A DNA stretch of 64,000 bases from NCBI GenBank assembly GCA_030407005.1, contig JAUDYN010000008.1:1798001-1862000 (forward strand), read 5' to 3'. A program made the translations under genes and the position numbers. This DNA is from Desarmillaria ectypa (Eukaryota > Basidiomycota > Agaricomycetes > Agaricales > Physalacriaceae). Positions 1-11,758 of the stretch are shown here, piece after piece. The notes beneath the pieces are model-generated. The model did not search any database. It worked only from the letters and a program-made list of their open reading frames with translations, and was not told the DNA's origin. Position 1 is the first letter of the stretch, and every line of letters begins with the position of its first letter.

Positions 1-264
1 GCTCGGTGACGAAGTTCCTCTGTGAGAACGCATGAGCTACGCATTTTCATACAAGAGCACTAGAAATGCACCTGGAGCACCACTCACAACGTCTGCGACC
101 ATGACATCTCGGGGGGGAGCGGGGGCTACAATTTCTGACGACTCCTCTGACTTCGTGGCTGGGGCTGATTCATTGCTAACGCCTCGGGTCAAGAGACGCC
201 CTTGTCCCAGAGGTACGCCTCTAACGGCCAAGGCCGTCCTTGCACACGTACGGATGAATGACAT
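1..264 (-). CDS. NDUFS4: NADH dehydrogenase (complex I) 18/21 kDa subunit, 5' part only
   Basis: Accessory subunit of mitochondrial complex I (ETC complex I conserved-region family), acting at the matrix-side arm. The first exon (264 down to 72) codes an Arg-rich, acid-poor N-terminus (MSFIRTCARTALAVRG) typical of a mitochondrial targeting peptide, then a linker ending VADVVSGAP. A 52-base intron (71-20, GTGCAT...CACAG) leads to exon 2 (19-1), which reads EELRHR, so the junction is GAPEELRHR, the conserved start of the family domain. The gene runs off the left edge, so the catalytic-arm-binding domain is not visible. It is head-to-head with the WD40 gene at 408. Family call rests on the short conserved junction plus the targeting-type leader; fairly sure. 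Confidence 0.78.
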
Positions 265-407
265 GGTAGGATGACAAGAAATCGGAGCACGGGAGTTGCA
301 TGTGTTTGGATACCAAGCCCGTTTAGGAAACCGCTGCCTCGAACGACGAGCACGGACACTTTCTAGTTCCCTTGCTTGGGTAGCTTCATGTCACATTTTC
401 TCTATCC
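265..407. promoter_or_regulatory. Shared divergent promoter region
   Basis: Only 143 bases separate the start codons of the NDUFS4-like gene (-) and the WDR48-like gene (+), so both promoters and 5' UTRs must lie here or overlap the neighbouring coding sequence. No clear TATA box was seen. The bidirectional role is inferred from layout. Confidence 0.45.
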
Positions 408-3400
408 ATGGCCCAGGCACGACGACGCGTATCCTACGTTATATTGCCTCCCGACGGATCTGTTCCCCGCCTGCAACTACCTCCCCATGGCGTATCGCGG
501 TTAGGTTGTACCGGCCCGTTGCTCAGACAAGCCAGTGGCCATGGACAGGATGAAGACATATCGAAGCGTGCCAGACATCCACGCCATCGTCTAGGTGTTG
601 CCTCTCTAGCGCTGGACACTTCGACTCAGCTTACAGGCCGGAGTGCTCCGGAAGGCATTCTTTACTCTGGTGGCAGAGATGGAATGGTGATTTCGTGGGA
701 CCTAGGGATGTCAATGAAGAAGAGGAAGCCGAAGCAAGATGTCGGCGATTTTCGTCGCGGTATCGGACGCTGGGAGCTCATGACAGGCTGGGGCGATGAT
801 GTTATTGCGGAGGAAGCTGAAGATGCCGATGACCGACCCACCAGCGACGGCGACGTATTGGGGGATGTTACCGCGTTTTCTAGTAGACGACGGCGGCAGT
901 CTCAGTCTTCTCTTCCCTATGAGCAACAGTGGGAAACAGACTTGGATTTATTCAAGCTGGGTCAGGTCAGTCTCTATACCTTGGCTGCGCTTGTACGACT
1001 GTTGAACAGAAGGATACTTTTCAAGCCGAGCCATTTCCGTCAGTCTGCCCAGTTGCATATGGATTGGATTAATGATATAATCCTATGCAATCATAACCAG
1101 ACAGGCGAGTCTTTCAACTATAGCAGGTATTATCATCATTCTCATAAACTCCAGTGGTTTCCGCGTCCTCGGATGGCACAATCAAAGCGTGGAATCCTCA
1201 CTCTTCCACCGGTTCCGAGCCGTCGAGAATTGGGGTCCACAACGATTATGTACGTTGTCTAACTCATTGGTACGTGCTAGCCCTGTCTTGGCATGGTCCG
1301 CTGACAAAACGTAGCCGAGAACAGAACTGGATCGCCTCTGGGTCTTTTGATCGTACAATCAAGCTGTGGGACCTTGGCCGGTCGTCGAAGCCGGATCCAC
1401 TCATTACGCTCAGTCCTGCAGCTGCTACGGCACCAAAGTCATCTGTCTACGCGATTGCTGCGGATCCGTATGGCCATTCTATCGCATCTGGGTCCCCAGA
1501 GCGTGTTGTTCGATTATGGGACCCCCGTTCTGGTAAGAGGACAGGAAAACTTGTTGGGCACACAGATAACATCCGAGCCATTTTGATATCTGAGGACTCG
1601 AGGTACCTGCTTACGGGTTCTGCTGATGGTATGTTGTCGATATCCTGTTATCAGCCGTCTGACCAACATCTTATTTAGCGTCCGTAAAACTATGGTCTTT
1701 AACGTCACAGAAGTGCCTACACACCTTCACACACCACACCGAATCCGTCTGGTCTCTTTTCTCTTCTCACCCTTCACTGGAGATATTCTATTCCGGTGAC
1801 CGATCGGGACTTGTCTGTAAAGTTGATGTTGAGGACTGCTCAGATGTTGCTGAAGGTGAATGTATCGTGCTTTGCCAAGATTCTGGGCAAGGTATGCCAC
1901 CTTCTGAGGGGATCAACAGTATTGTAGCCATGGATGACAATCTCCTGTGGACAGCCACAGGCAATTCGAGTATCCATCGGTGGCGGGTACCCCAGAGGCG
2001 TTCTATTCGTGCGAACGCGCTTTTAGCGGACGTTGAACGCGATCGTCACGACAACAGTCCGGTGGCTACAATGCGAAGGCAACGTCGTCAGAACAGTGCT
2101 GAAGAGTCAGTCGATACCGTCGGACCGGTGCCAGCTCCCCGTAATTCTATCACGCCCTCTATTCAGTCGCTTAGTTCAGACAACTGGCTTCCGCAGCGTG
2201 AACGTGGGGATGAAACGACCTTGTACGGCATTCCTTTCGCGAGTCTAGTTAAGCTTGTTTCTACAAGCGACCCTTTCACCTCATATTCGTCCTCTACCCG
2301 AGGACGAGATCCAGAGGTTGCAACGTTGTACTCCGCTGCTTCCGTCATGTCTGTACCACGATCCAGTCTGCCGATTCATTCAGTTTTACGTGTCCACACG
2401 AGTCCTATTCGAAGTTCGAGAACAGGGGATACAGTACAGCCTGTACCTACTGCACACGCGGAGTACGAGGAGCGAGAGATAGCAGCAGATGCCAAGCCTC
2501 TTCATGCCGCTCCCGACAATGTGATTCAAGGCGATCACGGGCTTGTCCGGTGTATCATTCTCAATGACCGGTTGCATGTTCTAACTGTTGATACATCAGG
2601 TGAAGTGGCGGTCTGGGACATAGTAAGATGTTTCTGTAGGGGTAAATTTAGGCGAGAGGATGTCGCTGCAATTAGCCATCGAAGCGATTCAGTGGCGGGA
2701 AGCAGTGGCGGAGAGAAAGAGCGCAGCCCTCGAGAAGTGCTGGATAGCGTTCGAGAGCGAGTTGAGGGCGAAGGTGTTGCGTTGCCATGGGCTACTGCTG
2801 ATACCAAAGCTGGTGTATTGGTGATTAACATGGATGAGAAATGTTTCGAAGCTGAGGTATATGCAGATGAAGCTGGATTCGCCCATGATCGACATTTTAA
2901 TGACGAATCGAAATGTAGGCTTGTTTGTTCAACCCCGTTAAACTCCTTACTCACTGATAAGCATGTTTCGACAGTGAATATTGGGAAATGGGTGCTGAGA
3001 AACCTATTTCTTGGCTTCATTCGAGAGGAGCAAAGAATGCGTCGTCATCGTGACCATCGTGGAAGTGAAGACAGCCATCATTCCACGTCTCCTGACCGTC
3101 ACCGGCGATCAACGAGACCCAGTACGACTGTTATTGTATCATCACATATGATTCCAGCAGTATGCCCGACTATATCCTCGACATATTCATCTCCTCTTCT
3201 ATCTCCATTGATACCTCTCCATCCGGTTGGACAAGAGAGCAACATAGCTTCGCCTGCGATACCCCAGTCTCCTACACAAGCAAGTAATGATAATGTTACT
3301 CCGACGCCCCGCATACTTATGCACCAGCGGCTTCGATCCACCACCATCGATAGCTGTACACCTACCGCGTCTTCCACTCCCAAAGAAGGAGACTACTTTT

Positions 3401-4446
3401 CCGTGCGTAGACAAATTTCTTCCCAGACGACAGATGAATTATCTGGATGGGCTGCACAGCGGTCAGAGCCAGTATCACAAAGCCCGAGTACTCCTGGCGG
3501 CTTCATAGGCCTTTTTAAGAATCTCGGAAAGAGCAAGAGACCTGTCAGCGACGTTGGTCCTTCTACCGCTCCTATTCCTGGTGTTGTTGCAGCCACAACT
3601 GAAACGCAGACCCCCACGGCCGACGTAAGTGATATCGTAATAAATCCTGAGTCCCAGCCTAACGATACCTCAGCGGGAGTCTCCTGGTGAACCCGTTGTA
3701 GAGGTCGCGAAAACGCCGTTACAGAAACTCCTTTCGGGAACTTGGACACCCCCCTCATCGACTGAAGCGCCACCACACAGTCTACCGTCTAATCTAATCA
3801 TTTTGATTTCTGAAGAAGGGACCCCTAACTACAATGTTGTTTACCATGGCACCATTGGTTCCATCGCTCATGATACACAAGCCTTAGAGGAAGCCATGCC
3901 CATGTGGCTCATCGAATATTTGCTCTTGAACAAGGCACCTGCACCTGTTCAAGTGAAAATCAGCTTTGTTCTTTTACCTTATCCTTCTAAGGATCCTGAC
4001 ACGGAGCCTCTACCAGAGCTTATCAATATGTGAGTTTGTTCCTTCAAGTGCTCCCTGATATTTTTTGACGACGAATACTTCATAGCACTCAATCAAAGCT
4101 CACTGCCAACCGCTTCCTTCGTGTGCGCAAGCTCATAATCCACGTTCGTTTTTTCCCTTACCGCAAGCAGTCCTGTTGCTCATTCTTCTCATGTGCGTAG
4201 GTACAGGAAAAGCTGGATAAGATATCTTCTAATTCCAATTCGAGAGCGGCGTCAATACGGTCTTCGGTAGAGAGCGCCGGACATCACGAACGCGCAAGAT
4301 CGCCACGACCTAGAGCAGAAGACTTGTACGAAATTCTGTGCAACGATATTCTTCTCCCATTAGACATGAGCCTAGCAGCTGTGCGCTACTATGTGTGGAA
4401 GCAGTCGACAGAGCTGACGATGCATTATCGGAGAAAACTGTCATAG
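408..4446 (+). CDS. WDR48: WDR48/Bun107-type WD40 protein, deubiquitinase cofactor
   Basis: WD40 beta-propeller protein of the WDR48 (UAF1) family, which binds and activates ubiquitin-specific proteases. It starts [15 protein letters not shown] and shows WD repeats such as [49 protein letters not shown] and [17 protein letters not shown] long Ser/Thr/Pro-rich middle follows, then the C-terminal WDR48-specific domain ([18 protein letters not shown] ... [17 protein letters not shown]). Introns read: 966-1025, 1105-1154 (GC-AG), 1270-1314, one near 1628-1679, 3625-3673, 4030-4085 and one at about 4135-4200; the product is roughly 1,200 residues. Stop at 4444-4446. The start is chosen because the next residues match the usual N-terminus of the family. 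It lies head-to-head with NDUFS4. Confidence 0.9.
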
Positions 4447-4871
4447 AACTCCTCTTTGCACATTCCGATCTATCACGATGCCGCGGAAGCATTAGATTGT
4501 ACATTAATTTAGTAGATGTAGTTAACTTTATGCGTACAGTACACTATAGGAGCACGGACAATACGGGAAACTATTACATAGAACAAAGTTCTCGTAAACG
4601 TCAATTTGGCGCGAATTTTGACCTCTAATTCTACTGATACACAGTTTCTGATTCACTTGTGATTCTAAAACTTATATCTGTTGCCTGCGTTGGTCCTTGG
4701 TGCCCTAGTCGGTAAGGTGAAGTTGGCGGCGCGCTGTGCCTTTATTTATTCCTGTGGACAAAGCCAAACAATGATCTGAAATTTACAGTCGACATCCCGT
4801 TGTGATCGACGGTGGTTACGCTACAACTTGCTCGACATCGGGGCGCGACGACACTTGGCCGGCCTGGAGAA
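4447..4871. other. Intergenic, WDR48 3' end to Rictor start
   Basis: 425 bases holding the 3' UTR of the upstream gene and the promoter of the next. AT-rich around 4500-4680. No conserved reading frame, RNA or repeat was seen. Confidence 0.5.
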
Positions 4872-7800
4872 ATGCCTTCGAATCTTGCTGCTCCGGCGCT
4901 GTCTGGCTCTCACATATCCTCCTCGATCACCGTTGTCAATGGACCGCTCGACGCTGATGACGCTCTTTCGTTCACGGGCTTGGAGGGGCAGGCCCCTGCT
5001 CAGCAGGTGAGAGTTTCGGCGTTGACGTATACGTCCAAATTCTATATTTTATGCCTTTTAGCTGGCGGAGCTCGACAATCAACTCGTGATGCAGAACCGT
5101 ATCCTTGAGGGTGCAGAGAATATGCTTAAGGTCACTTTGACTGTCAGTACCCGATCCCGTGTCTTCGTGCGCACTTGTCAAGACATCATGATATAGGATG
5201 CTCTCCGACTTCAAGTCGAGTCTGAATTAGACATGGCCAGAAGTCGAATTGAGGCTATCACCAATAGGCGGCAGGATATACGTAAGTATTCAGTTTCCAT
5301 GCCTCGGAGTTTTGACGAATCGTACGCAGAGTCTTCGATTGACAAGGGCAAGCAAATCAACGGTGCAGCTGCAGTGAAGCGCAAGTTTTTCCAGGCAGGT
5401 CATTCTCCCTCCCAAGCCAAACCAGTGAAAGAAGCCACCGACGACAAAGGTTCGTCTATTTCACCCTGTTATGCTCATTGGCATTGAAATGGTTGAGTAG
5501 GGGACGACTTCCGTACTATACTTCAGAATGCGTTAAGTTACGTGTCCAATCTGCTCTCACTTGCTCGTCCGACTACGTCGCCACAGACGACGCCGGGTGC
5601 TTCCTCTTCTACCGACCCTCTGACTTACAATATCCCTGAAGCGGATAGGCCATGGATTGATGCCATGTCCAGGCTAGCAGTCGTCCTTCAGGAGAATTTG
5701 CGTGTTCGTTATGAGTTGAATCTAGCAGATATAGTCCGAGCGTGCGTCATGACCTACTCTGTCATACACTTTGGCTGATTTTCGTCAAAGTGTCATACCA
5801 GCACTTGCGGATAGGCGTTCAAAACATTGTCGTGCAGCTGCCTATCGTGTCATAAGACATGCCCTGGTGGATCACGACTCAGTCAAACGTTTGGGAGAAC
5901 AGGCGCTGGATTGGTATATCGTGAAGTGGGTAATGCTTGTCGTCTCAAGGATTCGTACTCAGGGGAAATTTTCAGGTCTCTCAATCGCGACAGCAAATAC
6001 GCTGTTGAGAAAGAGCAGGTCATCAAACTCATCCGAGCTATTGTTGACATTGGTACGATTCGCCATGACTGGCATTCGTCTACGGGAGGCTCTGTGGGTG
6101 TTGTCCCTCTTTCCGAGCCCGTCATGCGAGCATTTATCGCAGTTGCGGAGCATGTTGAAGACCCTTTCAGGCCCATCTGTATATTAACATTGACCGAAAT
6201 ACGTATGCACGTTACCCTGTTTTACAGTTCCTGGTGTCTCACGATCTCCTTAGTTCTCATCGACATTGATCTCGTCGCCAGAACGGGTGGAACTCGCTTT
6301 TTGCTTCATGCTTTGGGCGATGGACCGGTTGAATTAACTCCCATTTTATCCGCGGCTTTCCTCCATATAGTGGACAGTCCTCGAACTCGATCCTATTTTA
6401 CCGTTGGTACCGACCTAGAGGTAGTCATTTTTGTACTTACGTTCTTAATAAGTACGCTAACTTGTCGGTGTAGACTGCATTGTCTGCCGTCACCGATGCC
6501 TATGGCAAAGGCCCCGATCATGCTGAACGGATGAAGGGTTGTACCCAAGTTATACAAGGCATGCTTCGAACCTGGAGTGGTGAATGTTCTCTTTAACGAC
6601 AGGTTCTTCTAGTGCTGACATGACATATTAGGTCTCATGTACTTTTGTATGCACGACATGCGCGCACTGCGGTCTGTGATTGAGACCCTTCGGATTCCTT
6701 CTGTGGAAACACGGGTACGTTCTATTCTTGGTGGTACTACTATAAGCTCATCATGTTCGACCTAGGAAATCATTTTAAATATGTTCTTCAGTCTTCTCAA
6801 GATCAAGACACCAGAATGGTACCAAACCTTTATCGCTGGAAGAAGATTAACAAGTATGATGTGGTGTGCGTATGATCTGAGGAAATCGCTAATCATTCGT
6901 TGCAGTGTACAGGAAGAGTCACAGTAGTATTGATCAACGCAAGGAAGCCGAACAATCGGATCGTACATCCCCAACTTCAAGGTTGACTGACCACTATATT
7001 GCCCTATTGGTCCTCATTTTCACAAACGCAGGGCTGCTTGATGTATGTCTAGTCAACAAATCTGTCTCCACTTCTAACGCCCGCCCTTAGGCGCTGACTT
7101 CTATGCTGAGTGAAACTACAACAGGCACAAATCTCTCGCGAAAGGCAACGCTTCTCATGGCAGAGGTTTTACAAATTGCGAATCGAGTCTTGCCGCTTTC
7201 TGTAGCTGCGAGAATACAGGTTCGGCATCGTCCTCCAAGTGCATGCTACGTACTCAGTCGATGACCTCGGAACAGGCTATCCCACAAATTTTTGACATGG
7301 CAGCAGATTTCGGTGACGGTGAACACCGAATCATTGGGACGTCAGCAATGTCCGCTATCGACAGTCTTGATCGAAACCGTGCACGGCTACAGCCTGGGCC
7401 CGTCAAACATACCCGTGTACGGTGAGTACCTGACGTTTTTGTTAGTCTTGACTTGACAGTCCTGCTCTTGTAGGGCTAACTCTGTGGAGGACCCTGTTCG
7501 CCGCGGACAGCGTCAGGTAGAGCAAGCAAAGCTGAAAATGAATATGCAGATGGATGATAAAACATTCCAGTCCTGTGTTCTGGAAACTCAAGTATGGTTG
7601 TATGCAATTTATATTCCGTGCTGTTTATACTCCTATGAACAGGTGATGGTTACAAGGGACTATACGAAATGGAATTTTGACGTGTTGCAAGAGCTCATTG
7701 AAGGACCTTTGTTGAACCCGAAACGGATGGAGGAGGCGATCAGGGCGGCAAAGTTTATCCGGCGTCTTATGTCATTCTTCCACCCTTTCAGTCATCGTTT

Positions 7801-10155
7801 CTCGGAGATCCCGAAAATTAAGGTTTTGTAGTTCATATCTCCCCGTAATGTCGCCTTTCTGATGTTTCTTCAGGCTAATCTTCGGTGGGCCCGGTTGGGA
7901 TGTTCACTTTTGACAACCTTGCTGGCTAGTCCTGATGGAATGAGGTTCCTATCTACGGAAGATCAGTTCCTTACACAGATTGTCAAGAGCTTCGCTCAGC
8001 TGGATCCCGTAAGACTATTTTCTAAACTCTGCCCTGCTTGTACTCATTGCCTCAAGTTTAATGGCCTTCCGGACCAAGATCCGATATTCTCGAAAAAGAG
8101 AGTGGCTGAAACTTTGACCTATGGGTATCTGGAAATGCTCGGGACGCTCAGCCAACATAAAGATGGCATCGAGTGCGCTCCGCATAGTCATAATAATAGC
8201 GCATATACTGATTGCGACTTCGCTCTAGGTTATTGGAGAAATTCAAGATATTCACCGCGTTCTACCACCTAAGCGAGCTACGAAGTCGGGAGGATCTCAT
8301 TAAAGGTATCATAGAGAACCTTGACTATAGCATGTGGGTGTTTTTCTCTTTTGACCGAGGCTTACAAAAATTATATATATACTAGTGATGGACACCCTCG
8401 TATCATCTTGTCGAAAGCCCTTACTTCTAGCTATAAGGTTAGCGACCTCTGCCATGTCCGGAACTTCAGTGTTGAACGTTCCCAAGCATATTCGTTTGTA
8501 TGCAACCCAGCATCTTGGCGATCTTATCCGAGGCTCGGCCAATAATGCGAACGTGTGGACGTTAAGGCTCCTTTTAACGCAGCTTTATGATCCTGCACCG
8601 GAAGTGTGTGAAATGGCCGCTCGCTTCCTTGAAGAGGCCTGTGAATCCAAGGAAATTCTTCAGCTTGTCGTCGAAATGAGGCCTACCATGGATCATTTGG
8701 GTGAAATTGGGAATCCCTTACTATTGAGGTAAGGATTTCGTTCTGTAGCGGCGATGCCAAGAAGGCTTACCTGGCTCAGATTCACATCTACACCTATGGG
8801 CTTTCGATACTTGCTTGACGCTGGATACATTGACCGAGAATTGGATCTGTGGTTTAATGTATGTACTAATGAACTTTTGTTGACGTCGCTTGACGGTCAT
8901 TCCAGGAACGAAATCTCTATTATGTGATACAAGTAGAGGTCTTCCTTTCTAAGGTATTCCACGGCTCTAATACTTCTGAAGAGGAAGATGAATCCCTGTA
9001 AGTTTGGTCACTCGTATCATTGACTAGTCGTCTGATTTCCTCTTCAGCGCTTTTGAGGGTACGGTACCACCTCATTTCTACGGCGAGATGTCGAAAACCG
9101 AATTGGGCTGTCAAATTTTGCAAGAGAAAGGACACTTTTCTGATTTTACTCAATTCATACGTCAGCATGGTCTTGAAGGAGAAGATACGGAGATCATCAT
9201 GAAGTTAAAGAGCATCCTATGGGCAGTCGGTAACGTTGGAGCCACTGAGGGAGGTTTATCATGTCTTGAGGAAGAAGACATCATTCCAGCGGTACTGGAC
9301 ATAGCCAACAACTCTCCGATACCATCAGTCCGTGGGTAAGTATTTGATAATTGCTGCCATCCCTTTGTATCTGAATAGTGTCCAAGGACGTGCTTTTTTG
9401 TCTTGGGACTAATTTCCTCGACGTCCCAAGGTGCTGAAATCCTTGATGATTATGAGTGGGAGGCAACAGTGACACCACTCGGATTACCCACTGGACTATG
9501 TATACCGATGGATGTGGAGAAATTTATAACTGTAGGTATCTCTTTGTCTCAATACCGCTAATACTGACCAGTTGTACAGATACCCCCCTGGACTCAACGC
9601 ATAACGGAATCACGCGAGTCTCGCCTTATACCCCCGACTTCTGAGGTTGAGCTCGAAGTGATCACAGCTCTTCAGAACCTCTCCAACTCTGTCATTGCCA
9701 ATGCAGCATCTCGAACATTAACCAAGTATGTAATGTTTGCTAGCCGTCATTTGATGCTAACCCCAAGCCACAGGATGAAATCCCGACCTGAGTACCGCGC
9801 GGTGTTCTCCTCACCAACGATGTTTTTCCGAGCCCTTCATATGATATCAACGCAACGGTATCGACTGCCCGTTCGCAGATATATCATGGATTTGTTCACC
9901 ATTGAGATGGACTCCAATGTTATTGCCAAGCTATCGGATGTCGCAAAAGCCTTGGAAGCCCATCCTGATTATAAACCACCAAAGTCTGCAGCAAATCGGG
10001 TAAGCATGTTTAGTCGCCTGGGACGGGCTCGTCGGCCAGAGGAGAGTGACGACGAAGGCGAGGATGATGGACCTGAGGCGGAGGATATTCCCCTGTCGAA
10101 AGATCCACCGCCTATTAGCTGTCGACCTGTGAGCAGGATTATTGGATTTGAGTGA
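4872..10155 (+). CDS. RICTOR: Rictor/Ste20/Avo3 homologue, TORC2 subunit
   Basis: Scaffold subunit of TOR complex 2, needed for substrate recruitment and AGC kinase control. Visible in order: start MPSNLAAPALSGS; a coiled-coil-like stretch from 5062 (LAELDNQLVMQNRILEGAEN); the N-terminal Rictor domain from about 5620 (YNIPEADRPWIDAMSRLAVV); armadillo-like helical repeats; a middle piece with DPAPEVCEMAARFLEEACES and MGFRYLLDAGYIDRELDLWF at about 8590-8860; and the conserved late region HFYGEMSKTELGCQILQEKG then SILWAVGNVGATEGGLSCL at 9080-9270. It ends with an acidic linker and PVSRIIGFE. About 20 short introns; estimated 1,350-1,400 residues, usual for fungal members. Exon edges in 6400-7000 and 8700-9060 were not all resolved. 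The final TGA at 10153-10155 overlaps a GTGAGT, so a further small exon is possible. Confidence 0.85.
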
Positions 10156-10400
10156 GTGTACGATTTTCTACTTGACGGACTACTGGATATCATTATATCT
10201 TGCATGTTTTATCTGTACTATTTAAATAATCGCACATTTTATTAAATGATTTTTGACAGTGACAGTATTTCTGAATTAGGACGTGCGCTGACGTAATATC
10301 GGTTATTTCCGCAACTATACAGATAAAGTTCAAGCCACGCGACCGGCATCCACCCACCAAATACTTTCAGTGTCGAGCCCGACGACTTCAAGACTTCAAG

Positions 10401-11230
10401 ATGGGTACGTGATGCTGCTATTCTGCTCCCTCAGCAATGGCTGACCGCTCATCTAAGTTCGCTACGCTGCTGCCGCTACTGCCACGAACCCCGAAAAAAG
10501 TCGGTTATTGTTGGTCCTTTTCCTGGTGAAGACTGACGGTGACAATGATATTCAGCTGCCCGCGCACGGGGCGAGTACCTACGAACGCACTTCAAGAACA
10601 TGCGGGAGGTCGCCGCTGCTCTTACCGGTTCGTTTGTTGTTAAATGGACGCTTAGCGGGAAACTGATATACCTATATAGGACTGAAATTGGCCAAAGCTT
10701 ATGCATACCTCGCTGATGTCCAGGAGCACAAGCAGATCATTCCTTTTAGGCGGTTCTCCGGCGGAGTTGGACGGGCAAGCCAGGCCAAGCAGTTCAAGGC
10801 AACTCAAGGTGCGTCTGCCCTTGCACTCAGCTGGAATTTTGTTCATTCTGTGTGCAGGCCGATGGCCGGAAAAGTCTGTTAAATTCGTTCTGCGGCTGTT
10901 GAAGAACGCTGAATCCAATGCGGATGCTAAAAACATCGATGTTGAGGACCTCATCATCAAGAACATGGTCGTTCAACAGGCCCCCGTTCGTCCTGATTTC
11001 GTTTTTGTGATGCCCAGTATTGACTTAAGGATTCATAGAAAACCCGCCGCCGTACCTACCGTGCCCACGGTCGTATAAACCCTTACCAGGGGCACCCCAC
11101 GCACGTTGAAATTATCCTCACTGCTTCTGATGTCGAGGTCGAGAAGGCTTCCGAGAAGGCTGGTGTCTCGTTGGTTGGATTGAACAGGCGGCAAGTTGCT
11201 AGGAAGAGGATTGAGGCTGCTCGGGCTTAG
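10401..11230 (+). CDS. RPL17: 60S ribosomal protein L17 (uL22)
   Basis: Large-subunit ribosomal protein uL22, lining the peptide exit tunnel. Six coding exons: 10401-10404, 10458-10499, 10556-10627, 10680-10808, 10858-10985, 11039-11230, giving 188 residues, normal for the family. Reading frame phases agree at every junction. Recognisable stretches are [71 protein letters not shown] and [13 protein letters not shown]. The first coding exon is only ATGG, a layout common in ribosomal protein genes whose regulation sits in the first intron. Very sure of the identity. Confidence 0.96.
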
Positions 11231-11758
11231 ATGCATGTTTGTCCTTTCCTGTTCGCCGACGTACTTATGCTATGCAATAAGCGAGACTATGAGACAGCAT
11301 AAAGTGACTTACATTCGACGTTAATTCCGCTATCGTGTCAGTGTATGGGAATGGTGATGTCTGATGTCACTTCTGTGCCCTCAGAGACTTGAATGGAAGT
11401 GCTACATACGGGGACTTCCGCAAGCGTTCCGCTCCCGTGAAGTCTAATAGGAATATACATCTAAAACGTGTGAAGTGTTTGAGTCATTGCAATGGAGTTA
11501 TGACCTTTTACGCGTTTTCTTGTGTCAAAAGATTGTAAGGATACAACAGCAAAAGAATGTGTGGTAATAATAACTAAGGAATGCAAGGAGAGATAATGAT
11601 GATAGCGAAATGAAACGAATGTGACGTTGCATAAGCGATGGAGGAAGACCTAAGGAAAGGTTGAATGGGCGTAGGAGAGTAGTATATACTGAACGACATA
11701 TTCATTGTGCTCTGGCTGAGAGATAAGACGGTGGCCACAACAAAGAAAGCCTCCCTCG
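11231..11758. other. Convergent 3' region, RPL17 / RasGEF
   Basis: 528 bases between two convergent genes. It should hold both 3' UTRs. AT-rich with TGAATG/AATAAT-type polyadenylation-like words; no frame or RNA gene seen. Confidence 0.5.
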
